NCBI GenBank assembly: GCA_029548025.1
Contig: JAKPOE010000122.1
Coordinates: forward strand, 1 to 5,114
Origin: Spirochaetota bacterium
GTDB lineage: Bacteria > Spirochaetota > UBA4802 > UB4802
Length of the DNA stretch: 5,114 nucleotides
Direction of reading: 5' to 3'
How positions within the stretch are numbered: position 1 is the first letter of the stretch; the number at the start of each line of letters is the position of its first letter. The translations under genes were made by a program, and so were the position numbers. This document shows positions 1 through 5,114 of the stretch, piece after piece. The notes under the pieces were generated by a model. It was not told the DNA's origin and ran no database searches. It saw nothing but the letters and a program-made list of their open reading frames with translations.

Positions 1-921
1 CCGGAAACCGAGGTCAATCATGCTATTGGTTCAAAATCAGCACTTGCCATGTTGCCCTCTGCTTTTATTAATCCTGGTGATGTATGTCTTATGACGGTAC
101 CCGGCTATCCTGTTTTTGGAACACATGCACAGTGGTACGGCGGCGAGGTGTATGCTCTGCCATTGCTCAAGCAGAATAATTTTTTACCGGATATCTATGC
201 TATACCTGACAATATTGTAAAGAGAGCCAGAGTCATTGTTATTAATTATCCTAACAATCCAACCGGTGCTGTGGCAACAGAAGATTTTTATAAAGAGGTT
301 ATAGAATTTGCATTAAAAAATAGTATTGTGGTAGTGCAGGATGCTGCCTATGCAGCGTTAACCTATGATGGCAAACCGCTGTCATTTTTACACATTCCCG
401 GTGCAAAAGAGGTGGGAGTTGAAATACATTCGCTTTCAAAAGCATTTAATATGACGGGATGGCGTATGGCATTTGTTGCTGGCAACAGTCTTGTGGTAAA
501 AGCATTTGCTACTGTCAAAGATAATTATGATTCGGGTCAATTTAAGGCAATTCAAAAGGCATCTATAACAGCGCTGGAACATCCTGAACTTACTGAAAAA
601 ATTAAAGCAAAATATAAACGCCGATTAGTATCGCTTGCCAGAACATTACAGCGATTAGGGTTTGACGCGCACATGCCGGGCGGCACCTTTTATCTTTATG
701 TTGAGGTTCCCGGACGAACAAAAAATGGAATTGTTTTTGACAATGCTGAAGCTTTTTCACAATATTTGATTAAAGAGTGCCTGATATCGTCAGTGCCATG
801 GGATGATGCCGGCCATTTTGTGCGGTTTTCGGCAACATTTGAGGCAAAGGATGAGAAGGATGAGCAAAGGATTTTACAGGAAGTAGAAAACAGATTAGGA
901 GCACTTGCATTTGAATTTTAA
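1..921 (+). CDS. dapL: LL-diaminopimelate aminotransferase-like (class I/II PLP aminotransferase), 5' truncated by window edge
   Basis: A pyridoxal-phosphate aminotransferase of fold type I, most like LL-diaminopimelate aminotransferase (DapL). DapL converts tetrahydrodipicolinate to LL-diaminopimelate in one cytoplasmic step, using glutamate as amino donor, for lysine and peptidoglycan synthesis. The reading frame is open from base 1, so the ATG at 49 is internal; 306 residues are present. Family members usually have about 400, so roughly 100 N-terminal residues lie off the left edge. Visible landmarks, numbered in the fragment: GSK (10-12, cofactor phosphate loop), VPGYP (33-37), NYPNNPTG (82-89), Asp114 and Tyr117 in QDAAYA (pyridine-ring contacts), SLSKAFNMTGWR with the Schiff-base lysine at 147, and Arg275 in VRFSATF (substrate carboxylate). 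All key residues present are intact. The NPGD, GTH and YGGEVY stretches are what I recognise as DapL-like. Another aminotransferase specificity is possible, because class I enzymes share these motifs. The stop TAA lies 16 bases before the next gene, suggesting an operon. Confidence 0.85.
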   Translation, partial: PETEVNHAIGSKSALAMLPSAFINPGDVCLMTVPGYPVFGTHAQWYGGEVYALPLLKQNNFLPDIYAIPDNIVKRARVIVINYPNNPTGAVATEDFYKEVIEFALKNSIVVVQDAAYAALTYDGKPLSFLHIPGAKEVGVEIHSLSKAFNMTGWRMAFVAGNSLVVKAFATVKDNYDSGQFKAIQKASITALEHPELTEKIKAKYKRRLVSLARTLQRLGFDAHMPGGTFYLYVEVPGRTKNGIVFDNAEAFSQYLIKECLISSVPWDDAGHFVRFSATFEAKDEKDEQRILQEVENRLGALAFEF

Positions 922-937
922 GCATGGATTGTTAACC

Positions 938-3175
938 ATGAAAAGGAAAACATTAACAATGAGCATCTGTTTGATAGTTATTGTTATAGTGCTCTGTTCT
1001 GGCATATATAGATTTTTTTTCTCACAATCGCACAGGGATACCATTACAGCACCAATAAGCGATCCTGTATGCATCTATCGTTTAGATAAAGAATATCCGT
1101 TTATTCAAGCAAAAACTCGCGATGATGCCTTCTTTGGATTGGGCTTTGCTCATGCACGTGATAGATTAAGGCAGATTGAGTTTTTACGGATTATGGCACA
1201 TGGCACATCTGTCCATAACGGTATTTCTCATTATGAGGCAATCGATAAGCTTGTTCTGGCGGTGGGGTTGCATAAAAAAGCTGCAACAATTACCAGGGAA
1301 CTATCGCCCACCTATAAAAATTATTTACAACGGTATGTCGATGGCATCAACACCTATAAAGAAAAATGGGCAGTTGGGAATGCATCACAACCATGGGAGG
1401 TTGCGGATGTTGTGCGCATATCCCTGTTCCTTGAATTTGCCAATGCATTTTTAACAAATACCGAGCTGTTTTTCCCCGTTCATGATGGTGACTATCCATT
1501 GATGAGTCGTGAAATTCACAATAAAAAAATTGCTCGCAGTTATTCCCCTGATGATGATACAATAATCAGACAGATAAAAAAACTACGAAATGCACTTGCC
1601 TCACTTTTTGGGCTGTATGGTTCGTATGACAGGGGATTTGCTATTGCATTACCAGCGCGTGTCATGGATACTGATAATGCTACACTATGTTTGAGCTATG
1701 AACACAGCATTTCTATATACCCCTTAATCTATCCGGTTATTATACAAATTGAAAAAAATACAATTCAGGGTTATACCTTTGCAGGATTGCCATATATTAT
1801 TGCAGGGGAAACGGATGCTGTGCGCTTTGCATCATTTTCTGTGATGGCTGATACACAGATTTTTTGCAAGCACCCCACGCGAACAAACAATACCATTGTT
1901 TATTATCAAAGTGCAACAGGCTATAAAGAGTTTTTGAAAGAACAATCATTAAACTATGTGTCACGATTTACTGATACTGGCGCGGTTATATCGGATGCAT
2001 TTGAAGAATCAGTAAAAGATACCGTTATTGCACTTGCCTATATAAGTCCAGAGAAGGGATATTTTAATGCAATGCTTGATGCACCATTTGCGACGTCCTG
2101 CAATGATTATATCAATACTGTAAAAGACTATAAGGGTCAACCAAGAATTTTTGTAGTTCAGGATGGGGTGACCTCTTTTCAGATAATCGCAGGCAATACC
2201 ATAACAGATAATGATAGCCCTGTGCTTGCAACACCACAAAAAGCGCTGATTGCAAAAACGGTAGCCAACCTTTTTGATGTTCAACAGATGGATATGCTTG
2301 TAGCAGGCAGTGAAATGATAGAGAATCCATCATTTGCTGTCCAGAAAATGATGGCATTTAATAATCTGATGCGATTAAAAACTATACAGGATGCCATGTC
2401 ACAGGTTGCTATCTACCGGAATAATGATGTTGCATCATTGCTTACTGATATTAAATATCCTGCTGCACAGCAATACCTGTCTATAATGAACAATCTTCTG
2501 GGAAAAATGCCCATTACATCGGCTAAATTGGCAAACATTTATTTTCAGGAGTGGAATTTTACCATGGACAAAGACTATGTAGCGCCTACATTGTATAATG
2601 CCATCATAACATCGCTTGTTAAAGAAACATTTACCGATGAACTCCCGTATACTGTAGGTGATATGTTGCAGTATTATATGATCTTTGAACCAGAATTTTT
2701 AAGGATTTTTCAGGAGGATAAATCACCCTATTTTGATGATACTGCTACTGTGGGAAAACTGGAATCACGTGACCTTATCTTTGACAGGGCGTTTTTGCAT
2801 TCTTTAAATTATTTTAACTATACTATTGGACCATATATTGATACATGGCGATGGGGTAAAGTTAATAGGGGGATAGTTGATGATAAAACGCAGGGTTCAA
2901 ATGTAGTGAACAGAGTGAAGAAAAAGAAGACCATATCATTAAGCGGCTTTGATAATACTGTTTTCAGGAATTTGATCAAAAGGCAGGATTATAGTATCGA
3001 TAGCATTACTGTATGTGCATCGTATATGGATGAAAACACACACCGGATGACAGCATTGATTAGTCCCGTTATGGATGTGATGCCATCCTATTATACCGAT
3101 ATTAATGCCAATACTTTTTTTACCATCAATGTCAATAATAAGCACGATCTTTTTACCATTAACCCTGTTAAATAA
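938..3175 (+). CDS. Divergent penicillin amidase family protein (peptidase S45, Ntn hydrolase), exported or membrane-anchored
   Basis: A 745-residue protein with the whole penicillin acylase layout; typical precursors are about 700-850 residues. These enzymes cleave amide bonds of N-acyl compounds (beta-lactams, acyl-homoserine lactones) after self-cleavage before a serine, mostly in the periplasm. Residues 1-7 are basic and 8-24 hydrophobic: a signal peptide or anchor. The alpha-subunit signature is GLGFAHARDRLRQ (67-79), then YVDGINTY. The expected cleavage point is Gly228-Ser229, with Ser229 as nucleophile, and His256 sits where the family's D-P-H motif falls. Later landmarks are TDTGAVIS (for T-x-G-P-V-x-S), EWNFTM, W-R-W-G (637-640) and SPVMDVMPSYYTD (709-721). 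Oddities: the usual S-N-x-x-W reads S-Y-D-R-G-F, the G-H-N segment reads G-E-T, and the R-x-x-R-I segment has no matching arginine. Activity is therefore uncertain. Start: ATG 938 gives a basic signal n-region but has no clear Shine-Dalgarno; in-frame ATG 959 has AAGGA 11 bases upstream but would remove the basic end. TTG 905 would overlap dapL and is unlikely. Confidence 0.85.
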   Translation: MKRKTLTMSICLIVIVIVLCSGIYRFFFSQSHRDTITAPISDPVCIYRLDKEYPFIQAKTRDDAFFGLGFAHARDRLRQIEFLRIMAHGTSVHNGISHYEAIDKLVLAVGLHKKAATITRELSPTYKNYLQRYVDGINTYKEKWAVGNASQPWEVADVVRISLFLEFANAFLTNTELFFPVHDGDYPLMSREIHNKKIARSYSPDDDTIIRQIKKLRNALASLFGLYGSYDRGFAIALPARVMDTDNATLCLSYEHSISIYPLIYPVIIQIEKNTIQGYTFAGLPYIIAGETDAVRFASFSVMADTQIFCKHPTRTNNTIVYYQSATGYKEFLKEQSLNYVSRFTDTGAVISDAFEESVKDTVIALAYISPEKGYFNAMLDAPFATSCNDYINTVKDYKGQPRIFVVQDGVTSFQIIAGNTITDNDSPVLATPQKALIAKTVANLFDVQQMDMLVAGSEMIENPSFAVQKMMAFNNLMRLKTIQDAMSQVAIYRNNDVASLLTDIKYPAAQQYLSIMNNLLGKMPITSAKLANIYFQEWNFTMDKDYVAPTLYNAIITSLVKETFTDELPYTVGDMLQYYMIFEPEFLRIFQEDKSPYFDDTATVGKLESRDLIFDRAFLHSLNYFNYTIGPYIDTWRWGKVNRGIVDDKTQGSNVVNRVKKKKTISLSGFDNTVFRNLIKRQDYSIDSITVCASYMDENTHRMTALISPVMDVMPSYYTDINANTFFTINVNNKHDLFTINPVK

Positions 3176-3288
3176 ATTTTGGTAGAGGCACACAACACGG
3201 TTGCAGTATGAGATGTTGTTTGAGTATGTATTGAGCTGTGCATGCATGAAGCGCAATGAAAGGACAAAAAATATTTATACTATGCCTG

Positions 3289-3361
<73 letters not shown>

Positions 3362-3696
3362 AAAAGAATATATAGTATATTAATCATGGAAGGGTAAATC
3401 ATGTTTTTCGTCAATAGATTTTTTAGTGGCAGGTATGGGTATAAAAGGATTTCATCATGGTGCCACAGCTCCTGGTGAAGACAAAAAATATTTTCATAAC
3501 CTTATCATAGAGCAATTTTTATGAAAGTATGCTTATAATAACTATGCGTTTCCAATGGAAATATTTCGTATAAATCCGTTTCATTGTTGCGGATAGTATC
3601 GTTATGAATTGATGAATTGTTTGCAGAACTTTTAAAAAATGAAAGGCCATCCGGTAGATAATGAAATATCATTGTATTTTTTTATGGATACTAACA

Positions 3697-3717
3697 TTTG
3701 GTAGTACAACTACCAGA
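3697..3717 (+). repeat. Short inverted repeat (hairpin or operator) just upstream of the membrane protein RBS
   Basis: TGGTAGT (3699-3705), ACA, ACTACCA (3709-3715) is a perfect 7-bp inverted repeat with a 3-base loop. In RNA it extends by one G-U and one A-U pair to 3697-3717. It ends 7 bases before the GAGGAG ribosome binding site at 3725. It has no following T run, so it is not a classical terminator. It could be a repressor operator or an RNA hairpin near the ribosome binding site. The symmetry is directly visible; the function is inference. Confidence 0.45.
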
Positions 3718-3724
3718 ATTGCAA

Positions 3725-3730
3725 GAGGAG
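3725..3730 (+). promoter_or_regulatory. Strong Shine-Dalgarno site for the membrane protein gene
   Basis: GAGGAG lies 4 bases before ATG 3735 and 7 bases before the in-frame ATG 3738. The usual spacing of 5-9 bases favours the second ATG, which would make the product one residue shorter. It is the clearest ribosome binding site in the window. Confidence 0.75.
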
Positions 3731-3734
3731 AAAT

Positions 3735-4217
3735 ATGATGGATGCGGTAATAGATTTTTTTGCAAAAATACTTTCATATTGTGTTCAGTTTATTAATCGG
3801 GTTGCTGATCTTCTTCTGCGATTGTATGAATATTGCATTGGTATCTTCCGCGAGCTTGAAATTTTTGAAAAATGTATTATTATAGTATCAATTGTTTCTC
3901 TGGTTATCCCCGTTTTGCCTATAGCGCGTTTTTATATCTTTGAAAGCTGGTATTATGTCAATAATCCGCTTGCCATATACTTTATCGGGATTATCATTAT
4001 CATGGTTGTTTCTGCTCTATGGCAAAAATTCTGGATTTTACTGGCACGACTACTCATAATACTGTATTACTGTGCATGGATAATCTATCTCCCTATTGGC
4101 AATTGTATCACAAAAGCGCGACCATATGAGCTGGCATATGGATATTACTGTAATATTGTTGTTTCAGTTGTCTATATAGTTTTATGTGTGCTATCGCTTA
4201 TTAATAGCAGGCGATAG
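3735..4217 (+). CDS. Hypothetical multi-spanning membrane protein
   Basis: A 160-residue protein (159 if ATG 3738 is used) that I do not recognise. Residues 4-45 form a largely helical, partly amphipathic N-terminal segment with charged residues at intervals (K11, R22, D25, R29, E32, R39, E40, E42, E45). About four hydrophobic segments follow, near residues 47-69, 79-96, 99-121 and 139-156, and the protein ends in S-R-R. It is rich in I, L, V, Y and C (seven cysteines at 16, 34, 47, 113, 124, 139 and 151) with few charges after residue 46, so it is very probably an inner-membrane protein. No catalytic motif or signal peptidase site is apparent. The strong Shine-Dalgarno and the long frame without stops in AT-rich DNA argue that it is real. 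The gene stands alone on its strand: the upstream neighbour is a divergent tRNA and the downstream neighbour is a convergent DUF1178 gene 7 bases away. No function can be assigned. Confidence 0.75.
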   Translation: MMDAVIDFFAKILSYCVQFINRVADLLLRLYEYCIGIFRELEIFEKCIIIVSIVSLVIPVLPIARFYIFESWYYVNNPLAIYFIGIIIIMVVSALWQKFWILLARLLIILYYCAWIIYLPIGNCITKARPYELAYGYYCNIVVSVVYIVLCVLSLINSRR

Positions 4218-4219
4218 CA
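4189..4219. repeat. 9-bp perfect inverted repeat across a stop codon; possible bidirectional transcription end
   Basis: TGCTATCGC (4189-4197) and GCGATAGCA (4211-4219) are exact reverse complements separated by 13 bases. The right arm contains the TAG stop (4215-4217) of the membrane protein gene, and the repeat ends 5 bases before the stop of the convergent DUF1178 gene. Both mRNAs would end in or read through it. Neither side has a good T run (plus side: ACCCTTCATTGTTC), so a standard intrinsic terminator is not supported. Its place between tail-to-tail genes still suggests a role in ending or protecting transcripts. Confidence 0.45.
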
Positions 4220-4224
4220 ACCCT

Positions 4225-4632
4225 TCATTGTTCTACATCGTCAATTTTTGGCACAGGCAGGATTGGTATTCCTTCGTCAAGGAGCTCTTCCATATCTTCA
4301 CGGGATGCAGTTCCATAAATGTTTCGTTCCTCTTCAATGCCATAGTATATGGCACGGGCAATCTCGGGGAACTCATTACCAACATTTTCAAAATGTTGTT
4401 TTATGTATGATTCGACCATCCGTATCATCTCAAAAAAAGATGGCTGTTTTTTATCTGAAAATGAATTTTTTGTTTGTATGGAACATCCGGTGAAAAGTCT
4501 TTTAATTTCACGCGAATTGCATAAAGGACATTCCACAAGACCAGCATTCAATTGTTTGTCAAACGCATCATAATCCTTAAAATATCCTTCAAACAAGTGT
4601 CCATTGGCACATTGTAAATCAAAGCTTATCAT
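4225..4632 (-). CDS. DUF1178 family zinc-ribbon-like protein
   Basis: A 135-residue soluble protein whose start and end match the DUF1178 family as I know it, a family of small bacterial proteins of unknown function. The N-terminus reads MISFDLQCANGHLFEGYF. Cys8 with His12 (C-x-x-x-H), then Cys35 and Cys38 (C-P-L-C), form a putative zinc ribbon like those of small regulatory or FmdB-type proteins. Residues about 52-66 are a variable linker. The C-terminal half has the conserved pattern E-I-A-R-A-I-x-Y-G (90-98), E-E-R-x-I-Y-G (101-107), A-S-R-E-D-M-E-E-L-L-D-E-G-I (109-122) and P-x-P near the end. Length is slightly under the usual 140-160. The start ATG has only a weak Shine-Dalgarno (AGTGAG, 5 bases away). 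A possible -10, TATTAT, lies on the minus strand at about 4651-4656, without a good -35. The gene is convergent with the membrane protein gene. Molecular role unknown; zinc binding is inferred from the cysteines. Confidence 0.88.
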   Translation of the reverse strand: MISFDLQCANGHLFEGYFKDYDAFDKQLNAGLVECPLCNSREIKRLFTGCSIQTKNSFSDKKQPSFFEMIRMVESYIKQHFENVGNEFPEIARAIYYGIEEERNIYGTASREDMEELLDEGIPILPVPKIDDVEQ

Positions 4633-4893
4633 ATCAACTCACTTCATTAAAATAATAACTATCTGACAACAATTGTAATAGTTTTCAATTACATTTCAAA
4701 AAAATTATATATTTGCGATAGTCTCGATTATTCAAAAGTTGATGGGGCCGTTGCATAATGTCAACAAAGATAGTTGTCTGAAATAGTATTAAAGTATATC
4801 CTTTGTATCGCCATAACTCAAAACCATGGAGGAAAATCAAGAAGTAAAAATGAGGAATACGCATAATTATTTGATAATATTTTATAATTATTA

Positions 4894-4922
4894 TTGACAG
4901 TGCTATTGTTTTTTTATTTATG
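4894..4922 (+). promoter_or_regulatory. Possible upstream sigma-70-type promoter (P1)
   Basis: A consensus -35 TTGACA (4894-4899) is followed after 17 bases by TTTATG (4917-4922), a weak -10 with 3 of 6 matches. It points right, into non-coding DNA and toward the gene beyond the edge. Its main support is its resemblance to the stronger element 106 bases downstream. Confidence 0.4.
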
Positions 4923-4999
4923 GTCACATCTCGTTACGTTAATAGAAAATTATGATTTAAAAAAATTCCTTCAAAAAAGATTTTTTTTTACAAAAAAGC

Positions 5000-5028
5000 T
5001 TGACAGTACGATAGTGTTTCACTATATG
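5000..5028 (+). promoter_or_regulatory. Sigma-70-type promoter (P2) for a gene off the right edge
   Basis: A perfect -35 TTGACA (5000-5005), a 17-base spacer and TATATG (5023-5028, 4 of 6 matches to TATAAT) form the best promoter in the window. Poly-A/T tracts directly upstream (4959-4997) resemble an UP element. Expected transcription start is about 5035. No start codon with a Shine-Dalgarno follows before the window ends, so the controlled gene lies to the right with a leader of at least about 80 bases. Confidence 0.65.
5011..5025. promoter_or_regulatory. Palindromic operator-like site inside P2
   Basis: ATAGTG (5011-5016), TTT, CACTAT (5020-5025) is a perfect 6-3-6 inverted repeat filling the spacer of P2 and entering its -10. 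GTAC flanks it on both sides (5006-5009 and 5028-5031), symmetric to within one base, giving a 26-base near-palindrome. A dimeric repressor bound here would block RNA polymerase. ACGATAG, the sequence of the left arm (5008-5014), recurs at 5042-5048, 34 bases on. The regulator is not in the window. Confidence 0.5.
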
Positions 5029-5114
5029 TACCTATTGCTTAACGATAGAAGCTGACGTGTTCTTTTTAACCTTATGGTATTTTTTTTCTTAAAGAAAGCT
5101 TAAAAAAATTCGAA

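Larger units (their letters stand above)
3362..3734. other. Intergenic region between tRNA-Ala and membrane protein gene
   Basis: This 373-base gap has no convincing gene. Items seen are as follows. A 25-codon frame at 3401-3478 (+) is preceded by GGAAGGG six bases before its ATG, but it resembles nothing I know. A perfect TATAAT at 3534-3539 (+) is preceded by TGC but has no recognisable -35 at 16-18 bases; if used, the leader to the next gene would be about 190 bases. A 6-1-6 inverted repeat, TTTCCA-A-TGGAAA, lies at 3549-3561. A stronger inverted repeat lies at 3697-3717 and is listed separately. The promoter of the downstream membrane protein gene must lie here if that gene has its own, since the tRNA upstream runs the other way. 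Confidence 0.6.
4633..5114. other. Non-coding AT-rich region with rightward promoter elements
   Basis: These 482 bases contain no convincing gene on either strand. The longest frame, 4685-4927 (-), is a GTG-started stretch rich in I, Y and K with no Shine-Dalgarno, and a 23-codon frame at 4826-4897 (+) also lacks one. Poly-A and poly-T tracts are dense from 4955 to 5000, immediately upstream of the second promoter-like element, and could act as an UP element. A 12-base exact direct repeat, TTAAAAAAATTC, lies at 4957-4968 and 5100-5111. The stretch after 5030 looks like an untranslated leader of at least 80 bases for a gene off the right edge. It includes TTTCTT-A-AAGAAA (a 6-1-6 inverted repeat at about 5086-5098). 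Confidence 0.6.

Noticed and set aside
954..1003. Possible lipoprotein signal (Cys20 after I-V-L) in the amidase N-terminus
   Set aside because: The residue before the cysteine is Leu rather than a small residue, so the lipobox is poor; a plain signal peptide or membrane anchor fits better.
1176..1562. Overlapping 92- and 71-codon frames inside the amidase gene
   Set aside because: Out-of-frame shadows within a clearly coding region, with no ribosome sites or motifs.
2939..3256. 105-codon minus-strand frame at the amidase 3' end
   Set aside because: Almost entirely antisense to the conserved C-terminal block of the amidase; a shadow frame.
4744..4758. GGGGCCGTTGCATAA, resembling terminal inverted repeats of some insertion sequences
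   Set aside because: No inverted partner, target duplication or transposase sequence found in the window; the similarity is from memory and short.
4826..4897. 23-codon plus-strand frame starting MEENQEVK
   Set aside because: No Shine-Dalgarno before the ATG, very short, and its second half is I/Y/N-rich as expected of random AT-rich DNA.
4685..4927. 80-codon minus-strand frame in the right intergenic region
   Set aside because: GTG start without Shine-Dalgarno, biased I/Y/K composition typical of AT-rich non-coding DNA, and no recognisable motif; it also overlaps the P1 promoter element.

Overview
The window is AT-rich bacterial chromosome from what looks like a diderm (Gram-negative-type) organism. 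It has a DapL-type lysine/peptidoglycan aminotransferase, an exported or membrane-anchored member of the penicillin amidase family, and a DUF1178 zinc-ribbon protein, a family known mainly from Proteobacteria. The base composition and the DapL type would fit a spirochaete- or deltaproteobacterium-like lineage, but the sequence does not settle the phylum. I see no phage gene, CRISPR array, transposase, toxin-antitoxin pair or defence cassette.

Layout. Positions 1-921 (+) hold the 3' three quarters of a dapL-like aminotransferase gene, cut by the left edge. Sixteen bases later, probably in the same operon, comes a full-length divergent penicillin amidase family (S45, Ntn-hydrolase) gene at 938-3175 (+). 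It keeps the family architecture and the serine that should become the nucleophile, but it departs from the family at several active-site positions. Converging on it is a lone tRNA-Ala(CGC) gene at 3289-3361 (-), complete and foldable, without an encoded CCA.

A 373-base gap follows. It ends in a short hairpin-forming palindrome and a strong Shine-Dalgarno sequence for a 160-residue multi-spanning membrane protein (3735-4217, +) that I do not recognise. Its 3' end meets, tail to tail with 7 bases between, a DUF1178 family gene (4225-4632, -). A perfect 9-bp inverted repeat lies across the stop codon of the membrane protein gene.

The last 480 bases (4633-5114) hold no convincing gene. They carry two rightward promoter-like elements, each with a consensus TTGACA, 106 bases apart and similar to each other over 32 bases. 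The second encloses a perfect palindrome placed like a repressor operator. They would drive a gene beyond the right edge.

How the genes fit together. Only dapL and the amidase gene look co-transcribed. DapL makes LL-diaminopimelate for lysine and the cell wall; the amidase homologue would act outside the cytoplasm on an N-acyl (amide) substrate if it is active. Any joint role in cell-wall metabolism is inference from adjacency. The other genes look like unrelated housekeeping or orphan loci. The points most worth a second look are the altered amidase active site and the palindromic tandem promoter at the right edge.
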